Source of the DNA: Methanobrevibacter sp. YE315
GTDB lineage: Archaea > Methanobacteriota > Methanobacteria > Methanobacteriales > Methanobacteriaceae
Direction: 5' to 3'
Length of the DNA stretch: 64,000 bases
Assembly: GCF_001548675.1 (NCBI RefSeq)
Contig: NZ_CP010834.1
Location: forward strand, 1,957,501 to 2,021,500
Both the position numbers and the translations under genes were made by a program. The notes beneath the pieces were generated by a model that saw nothing but the letters and a program-made list of their open reading frames with translations, was not told the DNA's origin and ran no database searches. Positions 48,788-58,031 of the stretch are shown one piece after another (position 1 is the stretch's first letter; each line of letters begins with the position of its first letter).

Positions 48788-50107
48788 ATGATTGGAACGA
48801 TACTTAAGATAATTATAATATTAATTTTAATAATCCTTACAGGTTATTTATCAATGGCGGAACTTGCTGTTGTATCTATAAGGAAAGCAAAAATGCAAAA
48901 ATACTTAGAAGAAGGAAATAAGAACGCACAAATTGTTTTTGATTTATTAGAAGATCCTAATGAATTTTTATCTACAGTTCAAATTGGAATTTCATTAATC
49001 GGTGTTTTAACTGGGGCATTTGGTGGAATAACTTTAGCAGAACCTCTTGCCAAATTAATCTCTTTTATACCATACAGCGATATGATAAGTGTGGCAATAG
49101 TCGTTATCGTAACCACCTATTTAACATTAGTGATAGGGGAAATCGTGCCAAAAGTAATTGCATTAAATGATCCTGAAAGAATATCCCTTAAAGTTGCCAA
49201 AAGTATGGTTATTCTTTCCAAAATTTCAAAACCTGTTAGTTTTATTCTTGCAAAATCCAGCAGTTTTCTTTTATGGTTAATGAGAATTGAAAATAAGAGT
49301 GATGAAGTAGTTACCGAAGAAGAAATTGAATTAATGATTAAAGAAGGAAGAGAAGACGGTACTATTGAAAAAGAAGAAGAAGACATCATCAAAAGAGTTT
49401 TCAAACTTGATGACCAGAAAGTTGAAAGCATAATGACCCCGCGTAATGAGATTATTTGGATTGACCTTGATGATGAAAGAGAAGTAAACAAAGTTAAGAT
49501 TATTGAAAGTAGAAGATCAATTTTTCCAATAGCTAAAGGAGAATTGGATGACTTCATTGGAGTTGTGCAGGCAAAGGATATTCTATCTGCAATGTTTAGT
49601 GAAGACGAGTTTGATGTTTACAAAATCGTGAAAGAGCCTTTGGTGGTTTCTGAGCATTTGGAAACACTGGAATTGCTTAAGGAATTTAAGGAAAATCAGG
49701 AATATGTGCACATGTCCCTTGTTGTTGATGAATTCGGAAGTGTTGAAGGTTTAATCACCTTAAACGATTTGCTTGAAGGTATTGTCGGAGATATCCCGGG
49801 TATTGATGAGGAAGATGAACCTGAAGCCATCCAAAGAGACGATGGAACCTGGTTAATCGATGGAAGATATCCTATTGACAAATTCAAAAAATTATTCGAC
49901 TTTAAGGATTCCTTGCCTGATGAAGAAGAGGATAACTATACTACTTTAGCAGGATTTATCCTCAGTATCAGCGGAACAATTCCCAATGAAGAGGACAAGT
50001 ATGAATGTGGAAGATTTATCTTTGAAATCATTGATATTGACGGACACCAAATCGATAAAGTTCTTGTAACCGATTTAGGTCCTGAAGAAGAAATTGTAGA
50101 GGAATAA
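48788..50107 (+). CDS. CNNM/CorC (HlyC)-family transport protein
   Basis: The order is an N-terminal DUF21/CNNM membrane domain with about four helices (first: TILKIIIILILIILTGYLSMAE), a pair of CBS domains, and a C-terminal CorC/HlyC domain. The CBS part includes VESIMTPRNEIIWIDLDDE and the DEFGSVEGLITLNDLLEGIVGDI motif; the end shows FKDSLPDEEEDNYTTLAGFILS. Members are linked to Mg2+ or other cation export. I chose ATG 48788; an in-frame GTG at 48755 overlaps the previous gene. About 439 aa. Confidence 0.9.
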   Translation: MIGTILKIIIILILIILTGYLSMAELAVVSIRKAKMQKYLEEGNKNAQIVFDLLEDPNEFLSTVQIGISLIGVLTGAFGGITLAEPLAKLISFIPYSDMISVAIVVIVTTYLTLVIGEIVPKVIALNDPERISLKVAKSMVILSKISKPVSFILAKSSSFLLWLMRIENKSDEVVTEEEIELMIKEGREDGTIEKEEEDIIKRVFKLDDQKVESIMTPRNEIIWIDLDDEREVNKVKIIESRRSIFPIAKGELDDFIGVVQAKDILSAMFSEDEFDVYKIVKEPLVVSEHLETLELLKEFKENQEYVHMSLVVDEFGSVEGLITLNDLLEGIVGDIPGIDEEDEPEAIQRDDGTWLIDGRYPIDKFKKLFDFKDSLPDEEEDNYTTLAGFILSISGTIPNEEDKYECGRFIFEIIDIDGHQIDKVLVTDLGPEEEIVEE

Positions 50108-50108
50108 T

Positions 50109-51053
50109 ATGGATGCTGGAATCATAATTCAAGTTGTTTTATTACTTGTAGGATTTGTATTTTTAATTAAAGGGTCTGACTTTTTTGTAGACGGCGCCAG
50201 CAGTATCGCTTCACTTTTAAAAATACCTACAATAATTGTGGGTTTGACTATTGTGGCATTAGGAACAAGCGCTCCCGAAGCTGCAGTTTCAATTACCTCC
50301 TCACTTACCGGAAGCAATGCGATGGCAGTGAGTAACGTTATCGGAAGTAATCTGTTTAACATATTGATGGTTATTGGAATTTCTGCATTAATGGGCGACC
50401 TGTTAATGGAAAAAAAAGTTTTAGATAAAGATTTGCCATTTCTTGTAGGAATTACTATATTATGGGCAATATTCATTATTATTGGCTGGGACATAACCAA
50501 CATTGAAGGAATCATCTTACTCATAATTTTAATTGCATATATTTTCTATTTGGTTCGTGACGCTAGAAAATCCAGTGAGGGAACTACTGTTGAAAAACCG
50601 AAATTAACACTTCAAAAAAGTATAATTTTCATTATTGTTGGGCTTGCAGGTATCATTATTGGTGGAGACTTAGTTGTAGACAGTGCTTCAGCTATAGCAA
50701 TTGCGCTTGGAATGAGTGAAACCTTGGTAGGTTTAACCATTGTGGCAATAGGTACCTCTTTACCAGAACTTGTAACATCAATTACTGCTTTAAAGAAAGG
50801 AGAAAATCAGTTAGTAATAGGTAATGTTATTGGATCAAACATCTTTAACATATTGTTTGTATTAGGTGCAAGTAGTGCCATAAGTGCAATACCTCTTGAT
50901 TCAAGTTTGCTAATAGATGTTATCTTCATGCTGTTCGTTACAGTATTATGTTTCATATTTGGTAAAACACAAGAAAAATATGATAAAAGAGAAGGATTTA
51001 TATTAGTTGCATTATTTTTCGTTTATATGGCCTTCGCAATTTTGAGAAATTAA
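50109..51053 (+). CDS. CaCA-family Na+/Ca2+ exchanger (YrbG-like)
   Basis: This is a membrane antiporter with about ten helices and the two inverted alpha repeats of the CaCA family. The first repeat is GTSAPEAAVSITSSLTGSNAMAVSNVIGSNLFNI (near 56-89) and the second GTSLPELVTSITALKKGENQLVIGNVIGSNIFNI (near 215-248). 314 aa is normal. It follows the CNNM gene by one base, so cation transport seems to be the shared theme. Its last 42 bp overlap the convergent thiolase gene. Confidence 0.93.
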   Translation: MDAGIIIQVVLLLVGFVFLIKGSDFFVDGASSIASLLKIPTIIVGLTIVALGTSAPEAAVSITSSLTGSNAMAVSNVIGSNLFNILMVIGISALMGDLLMEKKVLDKDLPFLVGITILWAIFIIIGWDITNIEGIILLIILIAYIFYLVRDARKSSEGTTVEKPKLTLQKSIIFIIVGLAGIIIGGDLVVDSASAIAIALGMSETLVGLTIVAIGTSLPELVTSITALKKGENQLVIGNVIGSNIFNILFVLGASSAISAIPLDSSLLIDVIFMLFVTVLCFIFGKTQEKYDKREGFILVALFFVYMAFAILRN

Positions 51054-51887
51054 TTCTTTCAGTTCACAAGCCTTGCAAATGTTGGATGAAGTCGGCTCAC
51101 CGCACACTTCACATTCATTAAGGTTTGTGGATATATCATTTTCAAATGTCAAGATTTTTTGGAATGATTCCATCACATTATTTTTTACACCAGGATATTT
51201 ATCTTCACTAACATTAAGAAATTCCTTGATTTTAGCTCTTAGTGACAAATGAGAATAGGGACATTCATCTAAATGAATATCAATATCATTGATTACAGCC
51301 CACATTCCAACTTCCTTTTCTGGAGTATTCCATAAAGGCTTAATCCTTGGAACAAGCTTAGGATGAATTACATCCAATTCTGGACCAAATTTGGAGAACT
51401 TTATGGTGTCTCCTCTAGCAAAACTCATTAAAAAAGATTGTATTTCATCATCCAGATTATGGCCAGTTGCTATTTTTGCAGCACCCAATTCATATGCGGT
51501 CTTATTTAGGATATTCCTTCTAAAAACACCACATGGAATACATGCACTTTTAAAATCCTGATAAATATCATCTAAGGCAAAGCCTTCTTCGACTTTAAAA
51601 GATTTCAGAACAAGTTCAACATTTAAATCCTTGGCATTGTTAATAGCTGAATCAACACCGTGCTGTCTATAACCTGCAATTCCTTCATCAACGCTGATAG
51701 CCACCAAATCAAAATCAAGATAATCCTGATAATTTTTTAATGCGTGAAGTGTCAAAACACTATCCTTTCCACCGGATAGCGCTACAGCTATTAGTTCCCC
51801 TTCCCTAATTAATTCATAATCGCGAATTAAATTATTTATTCTTGTAAAAATCTTTTCATTGAATTCATCTTTATCTAATTTGACCAT
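51012..51887 (-). CDS. tRNA 2-thiolation ATPase of the TtcA/Ncs6 family
   Basis: This is an ATP-pyrophosphatase that adenylates a tRNA base before sulfur insertion. The PP-loop SGGKDS is at 38-43. The later CIPCGVFRR (near 116) gives the active-site cysteines, and IATGHNLDDEIQSFLM is the family helix. The C-terminus has a zinc finger (CEVCG...CKACE). Unlike many TtuA/Ncs6 proteins it lacks the N-terminal CxxC zinc finger, so the target (U34 or U54) is uncertain. 291 aa. It overlaps the exchanger gene tail to tail. Confidence 0.88.
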   Translation of the reverse strand: MVKLDKDEFNEKIFTRINNLIRDYELIREGELIAVALSGGKDSVLTLHALKNYQDYLDFDLVAISVDEGIAGYRQHGVDSAINNAKDLNVELVLKSFKVEEGFALDDIYQDFKSACIPCGVFRRNILNKTAYELGAAKIATGHNLDDEIQSFLMSFARGDTIKFSKFGPELDVIHPKLVPRIKPLWNTPEKEVGMWAVINDIDIHLDECPYSHLSLRAKIKEFLNVSEDKYPGVKNNVMESFQKILTFENDISTNLNECEVCGEPTSSNICKACELKELISQNCEGHINEK

Positions 51888-51938
51888 TACTAAAATAATT
51901 TATAAAAGGATAAATAAATAATTTTACAAGGTGAAACA

Positions 51939-52244
51939 ATGATTACATGTGATTTTGCAATATTGCCTGTTGGAACAGAAACTACCGAATGTAAAGATTA
52001 TGTAACAGCAGCCGTCCAGTCAATTAAAGATTCTGGACTCAACTACCAATTAACAGGAATGGGAACACAAATAGAAGCGGATAATCTAGAAGAGCTATAC
52101 AAAGCAATAGCTGAAGCTCAAGAAGCTATTTTTAAACTTGGCATTGGAAGAGTCTACACTGTTATAAAAGTAGATGACAGAAGAGACTTGGAAAACAGAA
52201 CCCTTGATGCCAAAGTCGATACAGTAAATGAAATGTTAAAATAA
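51939..52244 (+). CDS. MTH1187-family thiamine-binding protein (YqgV/DUF77)
   Basis: This 101-residue ferredoxin-like protein of the MTH1187 family has a pattern ITCDFAILPVGTETTECKDYVTAAV, the GMGTQIEADNLEELYKAIAEAQEAIFK core and a final GRVYTVIKVDDRRD. The family is reported to bind thiamine or related ligands; no physiological role is fixed. A GGTGAAACA site precedes ATG. It is a single-gene unit. Confidence 0.9.
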   Translation: MITCDFAILPVGTETTECKDYVTAAVQSIKDSGLNYQLTGMGTQIEADNLEELYKAIAEAQEAIFKLGIGRVYTVIKVDDRRDLENRTLDAKVDTVNEMLK

Positions 52245-52263
52245 TAATAAAAAAAGTGAAAAT

Positions 52264-53370
52264 TTAATTTAATTCATCAGAAGCCTTTTTAACAGCTCCG
52301 ATGACTAAATCCAAATCTTCTTTTGTTAATGACGGGTGAACTGGAAGGGAAATTACATTGTCTGCGGCGATTTCCGCATTAGGACAGTTTCCAGAGACGC
52401 CCAATGCTTTATAAATCGGTTGATTGTACAATGGAATTGGATAATGGATACCGGTTCCTACACCACATTCATTAATGATATCTACCCAATCATCCCTATT
52501 TCCTTTTTCAATCCTAATTGTGTACTGGTGATATACATGTTTTGAGTCATATGCACAATAAGGAGTTATAACGCCGTCAACATCTTTCAATCCTTCATTC
52601 AAATACGCTGCATTTTCAATTCTTTTATCATTGAATTCATCAATTTTTTCTAATTGGGCAAGACCTATCGCAGCGGAAATATCTGTCATCCTAAAGTTAT
52701 ATCCAACTTCGTCGTGGTGATATCTCACGCTTGCCCCATGTGCCCTAAATATTTTTGCATTTTCAGCAAGATCTTCATCGTCAGTGGTGATTATTCCTCC
52801 TTCAGAGGTTGTCATGTTTTTAGTAGGATAAAAACTGAAACAGGACATGTCCCCTAAGCTACCTACTTTTCCCCCATTGCAAGTTGCACCATGAGCCTGT
52901 GCTGCATCTTCAATTACAATTAACCCATATTTTTCAGCGATTTCATTTATTTTGTCCATATTTGCAGATTGTCCATATAGTTGAACAGGTAAAATAGCCT
53001 TGGTATTTTCGGTTATTAATGGCTCGATTGAATCAGGATTCATGGTATATGTTTTCAAATCAATGTCTGCAAATACAGGTTTAGCACCAGTGTATAAAAT
53101 TGAGTTTCCACTTGCAATAAAAGTAAATGGGGTTGTGATTACCTCATCTCCTTCGCCAATACCGCAGGAAAGTAAAGCAACATGCAATGCAGCTGTTCCG
53201 GAATTTACAGCAATACCATATTTTGCTCCAACCCATTCAGCGAATTTCTTTTCGAACTCTTCGACTTTAGGGCCTTGAGCAATCATTCCAGATTTTAAAA
53301 CTTCAACTACATTTTCTATTTCTTTATCTCCAATTATGGGTTTTGCAATAGGAACTTTAATATTTGACAC
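52264..53370 (-). CDS. DegT/DnrJ/EryC1/StrS-family PLP aminotransferase
   Basis: This family transfers amino groups to keto-sugars for surface glycans or nucleotide sugars. Visible features are NSGTAALHVALLSCGIGEGDEV (near 56), VIEDAAQAHGATCNGGKVG (PLP Asp near 155), and FSFYPTKNMTTSEGG (internal-aldimine Lys near 182). GTG 53370 is preferred because GGTGA lies five bases upstream; the longer TTG start at 53382 lacks a site. About 368 aa. A lone gene in the window, so its sugar cannot be named. Confidence 0.92.
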   Translation of the reverse strand: MSNIKVPIAKPIIGDKEIENVVEVLKSGMIAQGPKVEEFEKKFAEWVGAKYGIAVNSGTAALHVALLSCGIGEGDEVITTPFTFIASGNSILYTGAKPVFADIDLKTYTMNPDSIEPLITENTKAILPVQLYGQSANMDKINEIAEKYGLIVIEDAAQAHGATCNGGKVGSLGDMSCFSFYPTKNMTTSEGGIITTDDEDLAENAKIFRAHGASVRYHHDEVGYNFRMTDISAAIGLAQLEKIDEFNDKRIENAAYLNEGLKDVDGVITPYCAYDSKHVYHQYTIRIEKGNRDDWVDIINECGVGTGIHYPIPLYNQPIYKALGVSGNCPNAEIAADNVISLPVHPSLTKEDLDLVIGAVKKASDELN

Positions 53371-53475
53371 AATAATCACCAATTTTATAAAATTAGATTA
53401 AATTTCTATACTAATATTTAAATCTAATAATATTTAAAACATTACTTAATCAAGAAAACAAAAGAGTGAGAACTG

Positions 53476-54648
53476 ATGGACGAATATAAAATTAAATGCA
53501 TTGAAGAAGGATTGACAAAAATAGAATTTCCGGAATTTGATAAAATTTCATCTGATGCACCCGTTTTTTATAACCCTCACATGGAACTTAACAGAGACCT
53601 ATCAATATTAGCGATTCAAGTATTTCAAAAGGAACAAGAAAGAGAGATTGACATATGCGACCTGTTTGGAGGCAGCGGCATTAGAGGCATTCGTTATAAG
53701 AACGAAATTGATGGAGTTAATGAAGTTTCAATTAACGATATAAGCGATGTGGCCAACCATTACGAAAGGCACAACATTGAATTGAATAATTTGGATGACG
53801 TTAATGTTTATCAGCATGATGCCAGCATGTTCTTAAGAATGAAACGCGGAAAATTCGATGTGATTGATATTGATCCGTTTGGAACACCTTCTCCATTTTT
53901 AGACTCTGCAGGATATTGTGCCCGTAGAGATTCCCTTTTATGCGTTACTGCAACCGATACATCTGCACTATGCGGAACATACCAGGAGCCTTGTATACGC
54001 AAGTATAACTCCAAACCATACAAAAGCGAATATTGTCATGAGACAGGCATTAGGATATTGGCCGGTTTTGTAGCACTCACTCTTGCCAAATATCAAAAAT
54101 ATATTGAAATAAAAATGTCTCATAGTACTGAACATTATATGAGATTATACATTGAAGTCAACAAAGGCTCTAAAAAAACTGATGAAACATTGAACAATAT
54201 AGGATATATTAGCCACTGCAAACATTGTCTGCACAGGCAATTAAGTTATGGATTGGCCAGCCCTATTGAAGATACCTGTCCAATTTGTGGTGAAAGATTA
54301 ACTCAGGCAGGCCCATTATGGTTAGGACCAATACAAAATAAGGAATTCATTGAAAAAATGATAAGGGAATCCGAAAATAAAAAAATCAACAGTGAAAAGC
54401 AAGCCTTGAAATTATTAAATAGCTGCCTTATAGAGTCCGAAGCACCTGCAACATTTTATGATGTTCACACAATTTGCAAATCATTGAAAATCAGCGCTCC
54501 GAAATTGGAATTAGTTTTCACCGAATTAAAAAATCAGGGTTTTACAGCAGTGAAAACACATTACAACCCACTTGGAATTAAAAGTGATGCCACAATCGAA
54601 GATGTTAAAAAAATTTTGATTAAGTTATCAAAATTACATTCCAATTAA
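53476..54648 (+). CDS. trm1: tRNA (guanine26-N2)-dimethyltransferase
   Basis: Trm1 dimethylates G26 of tRNA with SAM. The N-terminus has EGLTKIEFPEFD and MELNRDLSILA. The SAM motif I DLFGGSGIRGIRY is near 63-75, the catalytic DIDPFGTPSPFLD is near 131-143, and a C-terminal zinc-ribbon has CKHCLHRQ and CPICGERL. 390 aa. A GAGTGAG site precedes ATG. Monocistronic. Confidence 0.95.
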   Translation: MDEYKIKCIEEGLTKIEFPEFDKISSDAPVFYNPHMELNRDLSILAIQVFQKEQEREIDICDLFGGSGIRGIRYKNEIDGVNEVSINDISDVANHYERHNIELNNLDDVNVYQHDASMFLRMKRGKFDVIDIDPFGTPSPFLDSAGYCARRDSLLCVTATDTSALCGTYQEPCIRKYNSKPYKSEYCHETGIRILAGFVALTLAKYQKYIEIKMSHSTEHYMRLYIEVNKGSKKTDETLNNIGYISHCKHCLHRQLSYGLASPIEDTCPICGERLTQAGPLWLGPIQNKEFIEKMIRESENKKINSEKQALKLLNSCLIESEAPATFYDVHTICKSLKISAPKLELVFTELKNQGFTAVKTHYNPLGIKSDATIEDVKKILIKLSKLHSN

Positions 54649-54782
54649 AAAATAAGTATTAATTTTATTAAGATTATTCTAAAAAAAATTTAATAAAATA
54701 ATCCCTAAACAGTAAATATTTAAAAAGAGTCGCTAAAATATAAAAAAAATTTCAAAAACTTTTAAATATTATAACAAATATT

Positions 54783-54808
54783 AAATATAAATATAAACAT
54801 TTATATTT
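54783..54808. promoter_or_regulatory. Inverted repeat upstream of the Lrp-family gene
   Basis: A perfect 10-bp inverted repeat (AAATATAAAT 54783-54792, ATTTATATTT 54799-54808) with a 6-nt spacer lies 43 nt before the regulator's start, overlapping TATA-like sequence. Lrp-type regulators often bind their own promoters at such palindromes. Confidence 0.4.
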
Positions 54809-54850
54809 CAATCAATTAAAAAATAAATATTGTTTAAAGGGAGTTATTAT

Positions 54851-55327
54851 ATGGTAAAAACTAAAGATAATGTTATAAAATTAGACGATACAGACATCAA
54901 CATTCTTAAAATAATCAATGAAGATGTTAGAACTTCTTATAGGCAAATATCCCGTAGTTTAGATGTTTCTGTAGGAACTGTTCATAACCGTATCGATAAA
55001 ATGGTAAAATCCGGAGTTATTAAGAAATTTTCACCGGTTATTGACCATGAAAAGTTAGGTTTTGTCTTAACCACCATCATTGGTGTAAGAGTAAAAGGTG
55101 GAAAACTCAAAAATTGGGAAGAAAAAACATTCTTTAACAAAAATGTTGTAGGAATTTATGATGTTACTGGAGAATATGACGCATTTTTAATCGCTAAATT
55201 CAGAAACACCAACGAATTAAATGCATTTATTAAAGAATTATTAAAAGACCCAATTATAGAAAGGACCTATACCCAAACTGTTTTAGATGTTATTAAAGAA
55301 GACATGGGATCTTCAAACATTTTATAA
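54851..55327 (+). CDS. Lrp/AsnC-family transcriptional regulator
   Basis: This is a compact 158-residue regulator. The N-terminal winged helix-turn-helix has DDTDINILKIINEDVRTSYRQISRSLDVSVGTVHNRIDKMVKSGVI. The C-terminal RAM (effector) domain has LTTIIGVRVKGG, then VVGIYDVTGEYDAFLIAKF and the strand TYTQTVLDVIKED. ATG 54851 is chosen because GGGAG lies about seven bases upstream; the in-frame codons further upstream precede that site. Monocistronic, with a palindrome in its own promoter suggesting autoregulation. Confidence 0.93.
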   Translation: MVKTKDNVIKLDDTDINILKIINEDVRTSYRQISRSLDVSVGTVHNRIDKMVKSGVIKKFSPVIDHEKLGFVLTTIIGVRVKGGKLKNWEEKTFFNKNVVGIYDVTGEYDAFLIAKFRNTNELNAFIKELLKDPIIERTYTQTVLDVIKEDMGSSNIL

Positions 55328-55542
55328 ATTTTTTAAAAAAGTGGTTTATAAATTAAACTGCTTTTAATTAATTTTTATTTTGACCAATATTTTTTTTAAA
55401 AATACAATTATTTTCAATATTATGTAAAATATATATTACAAAGTAATACAAATTCCACTGCTTATCATAAAAAACCATTTAAATATATAAATGAAAAGCA
55501 ACTAAAATATATATATTTAACTAATTATCAGAGGTTATTAAA

Positions 55543-56484
55543 TTGGCAGTTTGCTTACCCGATACTCAAGACGACACTCCAAGCATACCTATAAAACTAA
55601 CCAGAGTAGGTGTAACCGGAGTAAAAAAATTATTACAATTAGAAAGAACACATAAAAGACCAATAATTTTATTACCTACATTTGATGCATTCGTAGATTT
55701 ACCGAATGATCAAAAAGGTGTCCACATGTCTAGGAACCCGGAAGCAATAAGTGAAGTTCTCGAAACTGTTGCTGAAGATTCCACAGTGGATGTTGAATCA
55801 TTGTGTGCACAAATTGTTGACAAAATGATGACCAAACATGAATATGCAAAACGTGTCGAAATATCAATGACAACAGATTTCATGTTCATGAGAGAGTCAC
55901 CTGTGACTAAAAACAAAACCCAAGAAATGGCAAAACTGAAAGCCAAAGCTGTGGGATTCAGAGATGACAACGGTAACGTTGAAATTAGAAAAAGTATTGG
56001 TGCTGAAGTTATTGGAATGACTGTTTGCCCATGCGCACAGGAATCCGTAAGAGAATCCGATAAAATTAAATTATTAGAATTCTTAGATGAGGAAACCACT
56101 CAAAAAGTATTAGACACAGTTACTTTTGCTTCACACAACCAAAGAGGAGTTGGAACCTTATTAATTGAAGTTCCTGAAGATAAAGTCATTAAAGCTGAAG
56201 ATTTAATTGAAATTATCGAAAGTTCCATGAGTTCACCAGTCTGTGAATTACTTAAAAGACCTGATGAAAATGCAACCGTGATGAATGCTCACAGGAGCCC
56301 TGTTTTTGTTGAAGATTGTGTCAGAAATATGATGGAAAAGATTGCTAACAAATATTCTGATTTCCCTGATGACACTTTAATTACTGCTCGTCAAGAAAAT
56401 CAAGAAAGTATCCATAGACACAACGCTTTTGCAGAAAAAGTAACAACATTTGGTGAATTGAAAGAAGAATTGGACATTCAATAG
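55543..56484 (+). CDS. mptA: GTP cyclohydrolase IV (methanopterin pathway)
   Basis: MptA converts GTP to 7,8-dihydroneopterin 2',3'-cyclic phosphate using Fe(II); this is the first step of methanopterin synthesis. The FolE2/MptA blocks are GVTGVKKLLQL, VDLPNDQKGVHMSRNPEAISE, EYAKRVEISMTTDFMF and the metal-site MTVCPCAQESVRES (Cys near 165). 313 aa. The start is TTG at 55543, with GAGGT seven bases upstream and no in-frame ATG near. A TATA-like AAATATATAAATG about 60 nt upstream may be its promoter. It heads an operon with an unknown gene and cofG. Confidence 0.94.
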   Translation: MAVCLPDTQDDTPSIPIKLTRVGVTGVKKLLQLERTHKRPIILLPTFDAFVDLPNDQKGVHMSRNPEAISEVLETVAEDSTVDVESLCAQIVDKMMTKHEYAKRVEISMTTDFMFMRESPVTKNKTQEMAKLKAKAVGFRDDNGNVEIRKSIGAEVIGMTVCPCAQESVRESDKIKLLEFLDEETTQKVLDTVTFASHNQRGVGTLLIEVPEDKVIKAEDLIEIIESSMSSPVCELLKRPDENATVMNAHRSPVFVEDCVRNMMEKIANKYSDFPDDTLITARQENQESIHRHNAFAEKVTTFGELKEELDIQ

Positions 56485-56495
56485 GAATTGATTTA

Positions 56496-56936
56496 ATGAA
56501 ACAGACTTATGAAATTGCAGGACAGGTAATGGGATTTTTTGACTCATTCAAAGGATCAAGACCTGCAATAAATAATGATAAAATACTGATTGTAAGAGGC
56601 AGATCCAGAAAGGTTATCCCTTTAGATGAATTCGAATCCAAATTAACTGAAATTGGGGAAATTCTAGGAGGAACCGAAATAGAACCAAATTCAGAAAAAA
56701 TGGGAGAAATCCTAAAATCTGGAGATAAACACATCAAAGAAAGTGAAAGAAGTACAACTTCTGTTGATGAACAGGGATTCATTAGAATGAAGGAAGAATT
56801 AGAATCAATGGGACTTGTAGTTGGATACAAAGTATTCGAATTACCTTCTTATGATGCTGTTATCGCTATTTGGGAAGATAAAAATGAGATACCTCCACTT
56901 TATGTAGAGGTTACTGTCTCAAAACGTGAAGGCTAA
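56496..56936 (+). CDS. Unrecognised protein between mptA and cofG
   Basis: This 146-residue soluble protein starts KQTYEIAGQVMGFFDSFKGSRPAINNDKILIVRGRSRKVIPLDEF. A helical, Glu/Ser-rich middle is followed by a C-terminal strand pattern GLVVGYKVFELPSYDAVIAIWEDKNEIPP. There is no cofactor motif. It may be one of the methanogen families of unknown function (DUF2120 comes to mind, unconfirmed). Gaps are 11 nt after mptA and 3 nt before cofG, so it is made with enzymes of methanopterin and F420 synthesis. Confidence 0.65.
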   Translation: MKQTYEIAGQVMGFFDSFKGSRPAINNDKILIVRGRSRKVIPLDEFESKLTEIGEILGGTEIEPNSEKMGEILKSGDKHIKESERSTTSVDEQGFIRMKEELESMGLVVGYKVFELPSYDAVIAIWEDKNEIPPLYVEVTVSKREG

Positions 56937-56939
56937 ATA

Positions 56940-58031
56940 ATGCACTCAAATTTAAATAAAGAAGATATTCTCCAAATATTAAATGCAACTGACAGAGACA
57001 TAATTAATTATATGGCAGAAACTGCAAAATATAGGGAGAATAATCTTATTACTTATTCTAAAAATATTTTTATACCATTGACTGAAATCTGCAGAAATGA
57101 TTGTGGCTATTGTAATTTCAAAAAAGACCCGAATGATCCAAAAGCCATAATTCTTAAAACCAAAGAAGAGATATTGGAAAGCTTGAAAGAAGCTGAAGAA
57201 TACGGATGCAAAGAAGCTCTTTTTACATTTGGTGAAGATGCAGATGAAGAGGAAATAGTCCAGTTAAAATTAAAGGAATACGGTTATGACAAAATGATTG
57301 ATTACATCATTGATGTATGCCAAATGACTTTAAATGAAACAAAACTGCTCCCCCATACAAATGGAGGAAATTTCAGTTTTGAAGATTTGAAAAGACTAAA
57401 AGAAGTGAATGCATCATTGGGATTGATGCTTGAAAATTCATCTGACCGTTTAATGGAATTGCCGGCACATGCAAAAAGTCCCGGTAAAGACCCTAAATTA
57501 AGGTTGGAAACAATATCCAATGCAGGAAAGCTTAAAATCCCTTACACTACAGGCATTTTAATAGGGATTGGCGAAACAAAAGAAGAAATTGCCGAATCAC
57601 TGCTGGCCATTAAGGAACTTTATGACGAATATGGTCATATACAAGAGGTGATTATCCAAAATTTCACACCAATACCTGGAATTGAAATGGAAGACTGGCC
57701 GGAACCTACTTTTCTGGATATGGTTAGAACAGTCATTGCAGGAACTCTCTTATTTAAAGATACTGATGTCAGCATTCAAGTTCCACCTAACCTGAACAAT
57801 GAAACTGCACAGATATTCTTATTATGCGGAGCAGATGACTGGGGAGGAGTCTCACCCGTAAGTCCTGATTTTGTAAACATTACATCCCCATGGCCGGGAA
57901 TCGATGAACTTAGAAAATTGACTGAAGATGCAGGATTTGAACTAACTGAAAGACTGTGCGTTTATGAAAAATACATGAACGAGGAATGGTTAAATGAATG
58001 CCTCCTAAATAAAATAGCTAATATATCCTAA
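56940..58031 (+). CDS. cofG: FO synthase subunit 1 (CofG)
   Basis: CofG is a radical SAM enzyme that, with CofH, forms the deazaflavin FO from tyrosine and a ribitylaminouracil. The cluster motif CRNDCGYCNF has Cys51, 55 and 58. The sequence continues with EALFTFGEDADEEE, LLPHTNGGNFSFEDL and GLMLENSSDRLM as in archaeal CofG. The late barrel shows PYTTGILIGIGETKEEIAESLLAI. 363 aa. It is third in the mptA operon and overlaps the convergent taw2 by 14 bp. Confidence 0.95.
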   Translation: MHSNLNKEDILQILNATDRDIINYMAETAKYRENNLITYSKNIFIPLTEICRNDCGYCNFKKDPNDPKAIILKTKEEILESLKEAEEYGCKEALFTFGEDADEEEIVQLKLKEYGYDKMIDYIIDVCQMTLNETKLLPHTNGGNFSFEDLKRLKEVNASLGLMLENSSDRLMELPAHAKSPGKDPKLRLETISNAGKLKIPYTTGILIGIGETKEEIAESLLAIKELYDEYGHIQEVIIQNFTPIPGIEMEDWPEPTFLDMVRTVIAGTLLFKDTDVSIQVPPNLNNETAQIFLLCGADDWGGVSPVSPDFVNITSPWPGIDELRKLTEDAGFELTERLCVYEKYMNEEWLNECLLNKIANIS

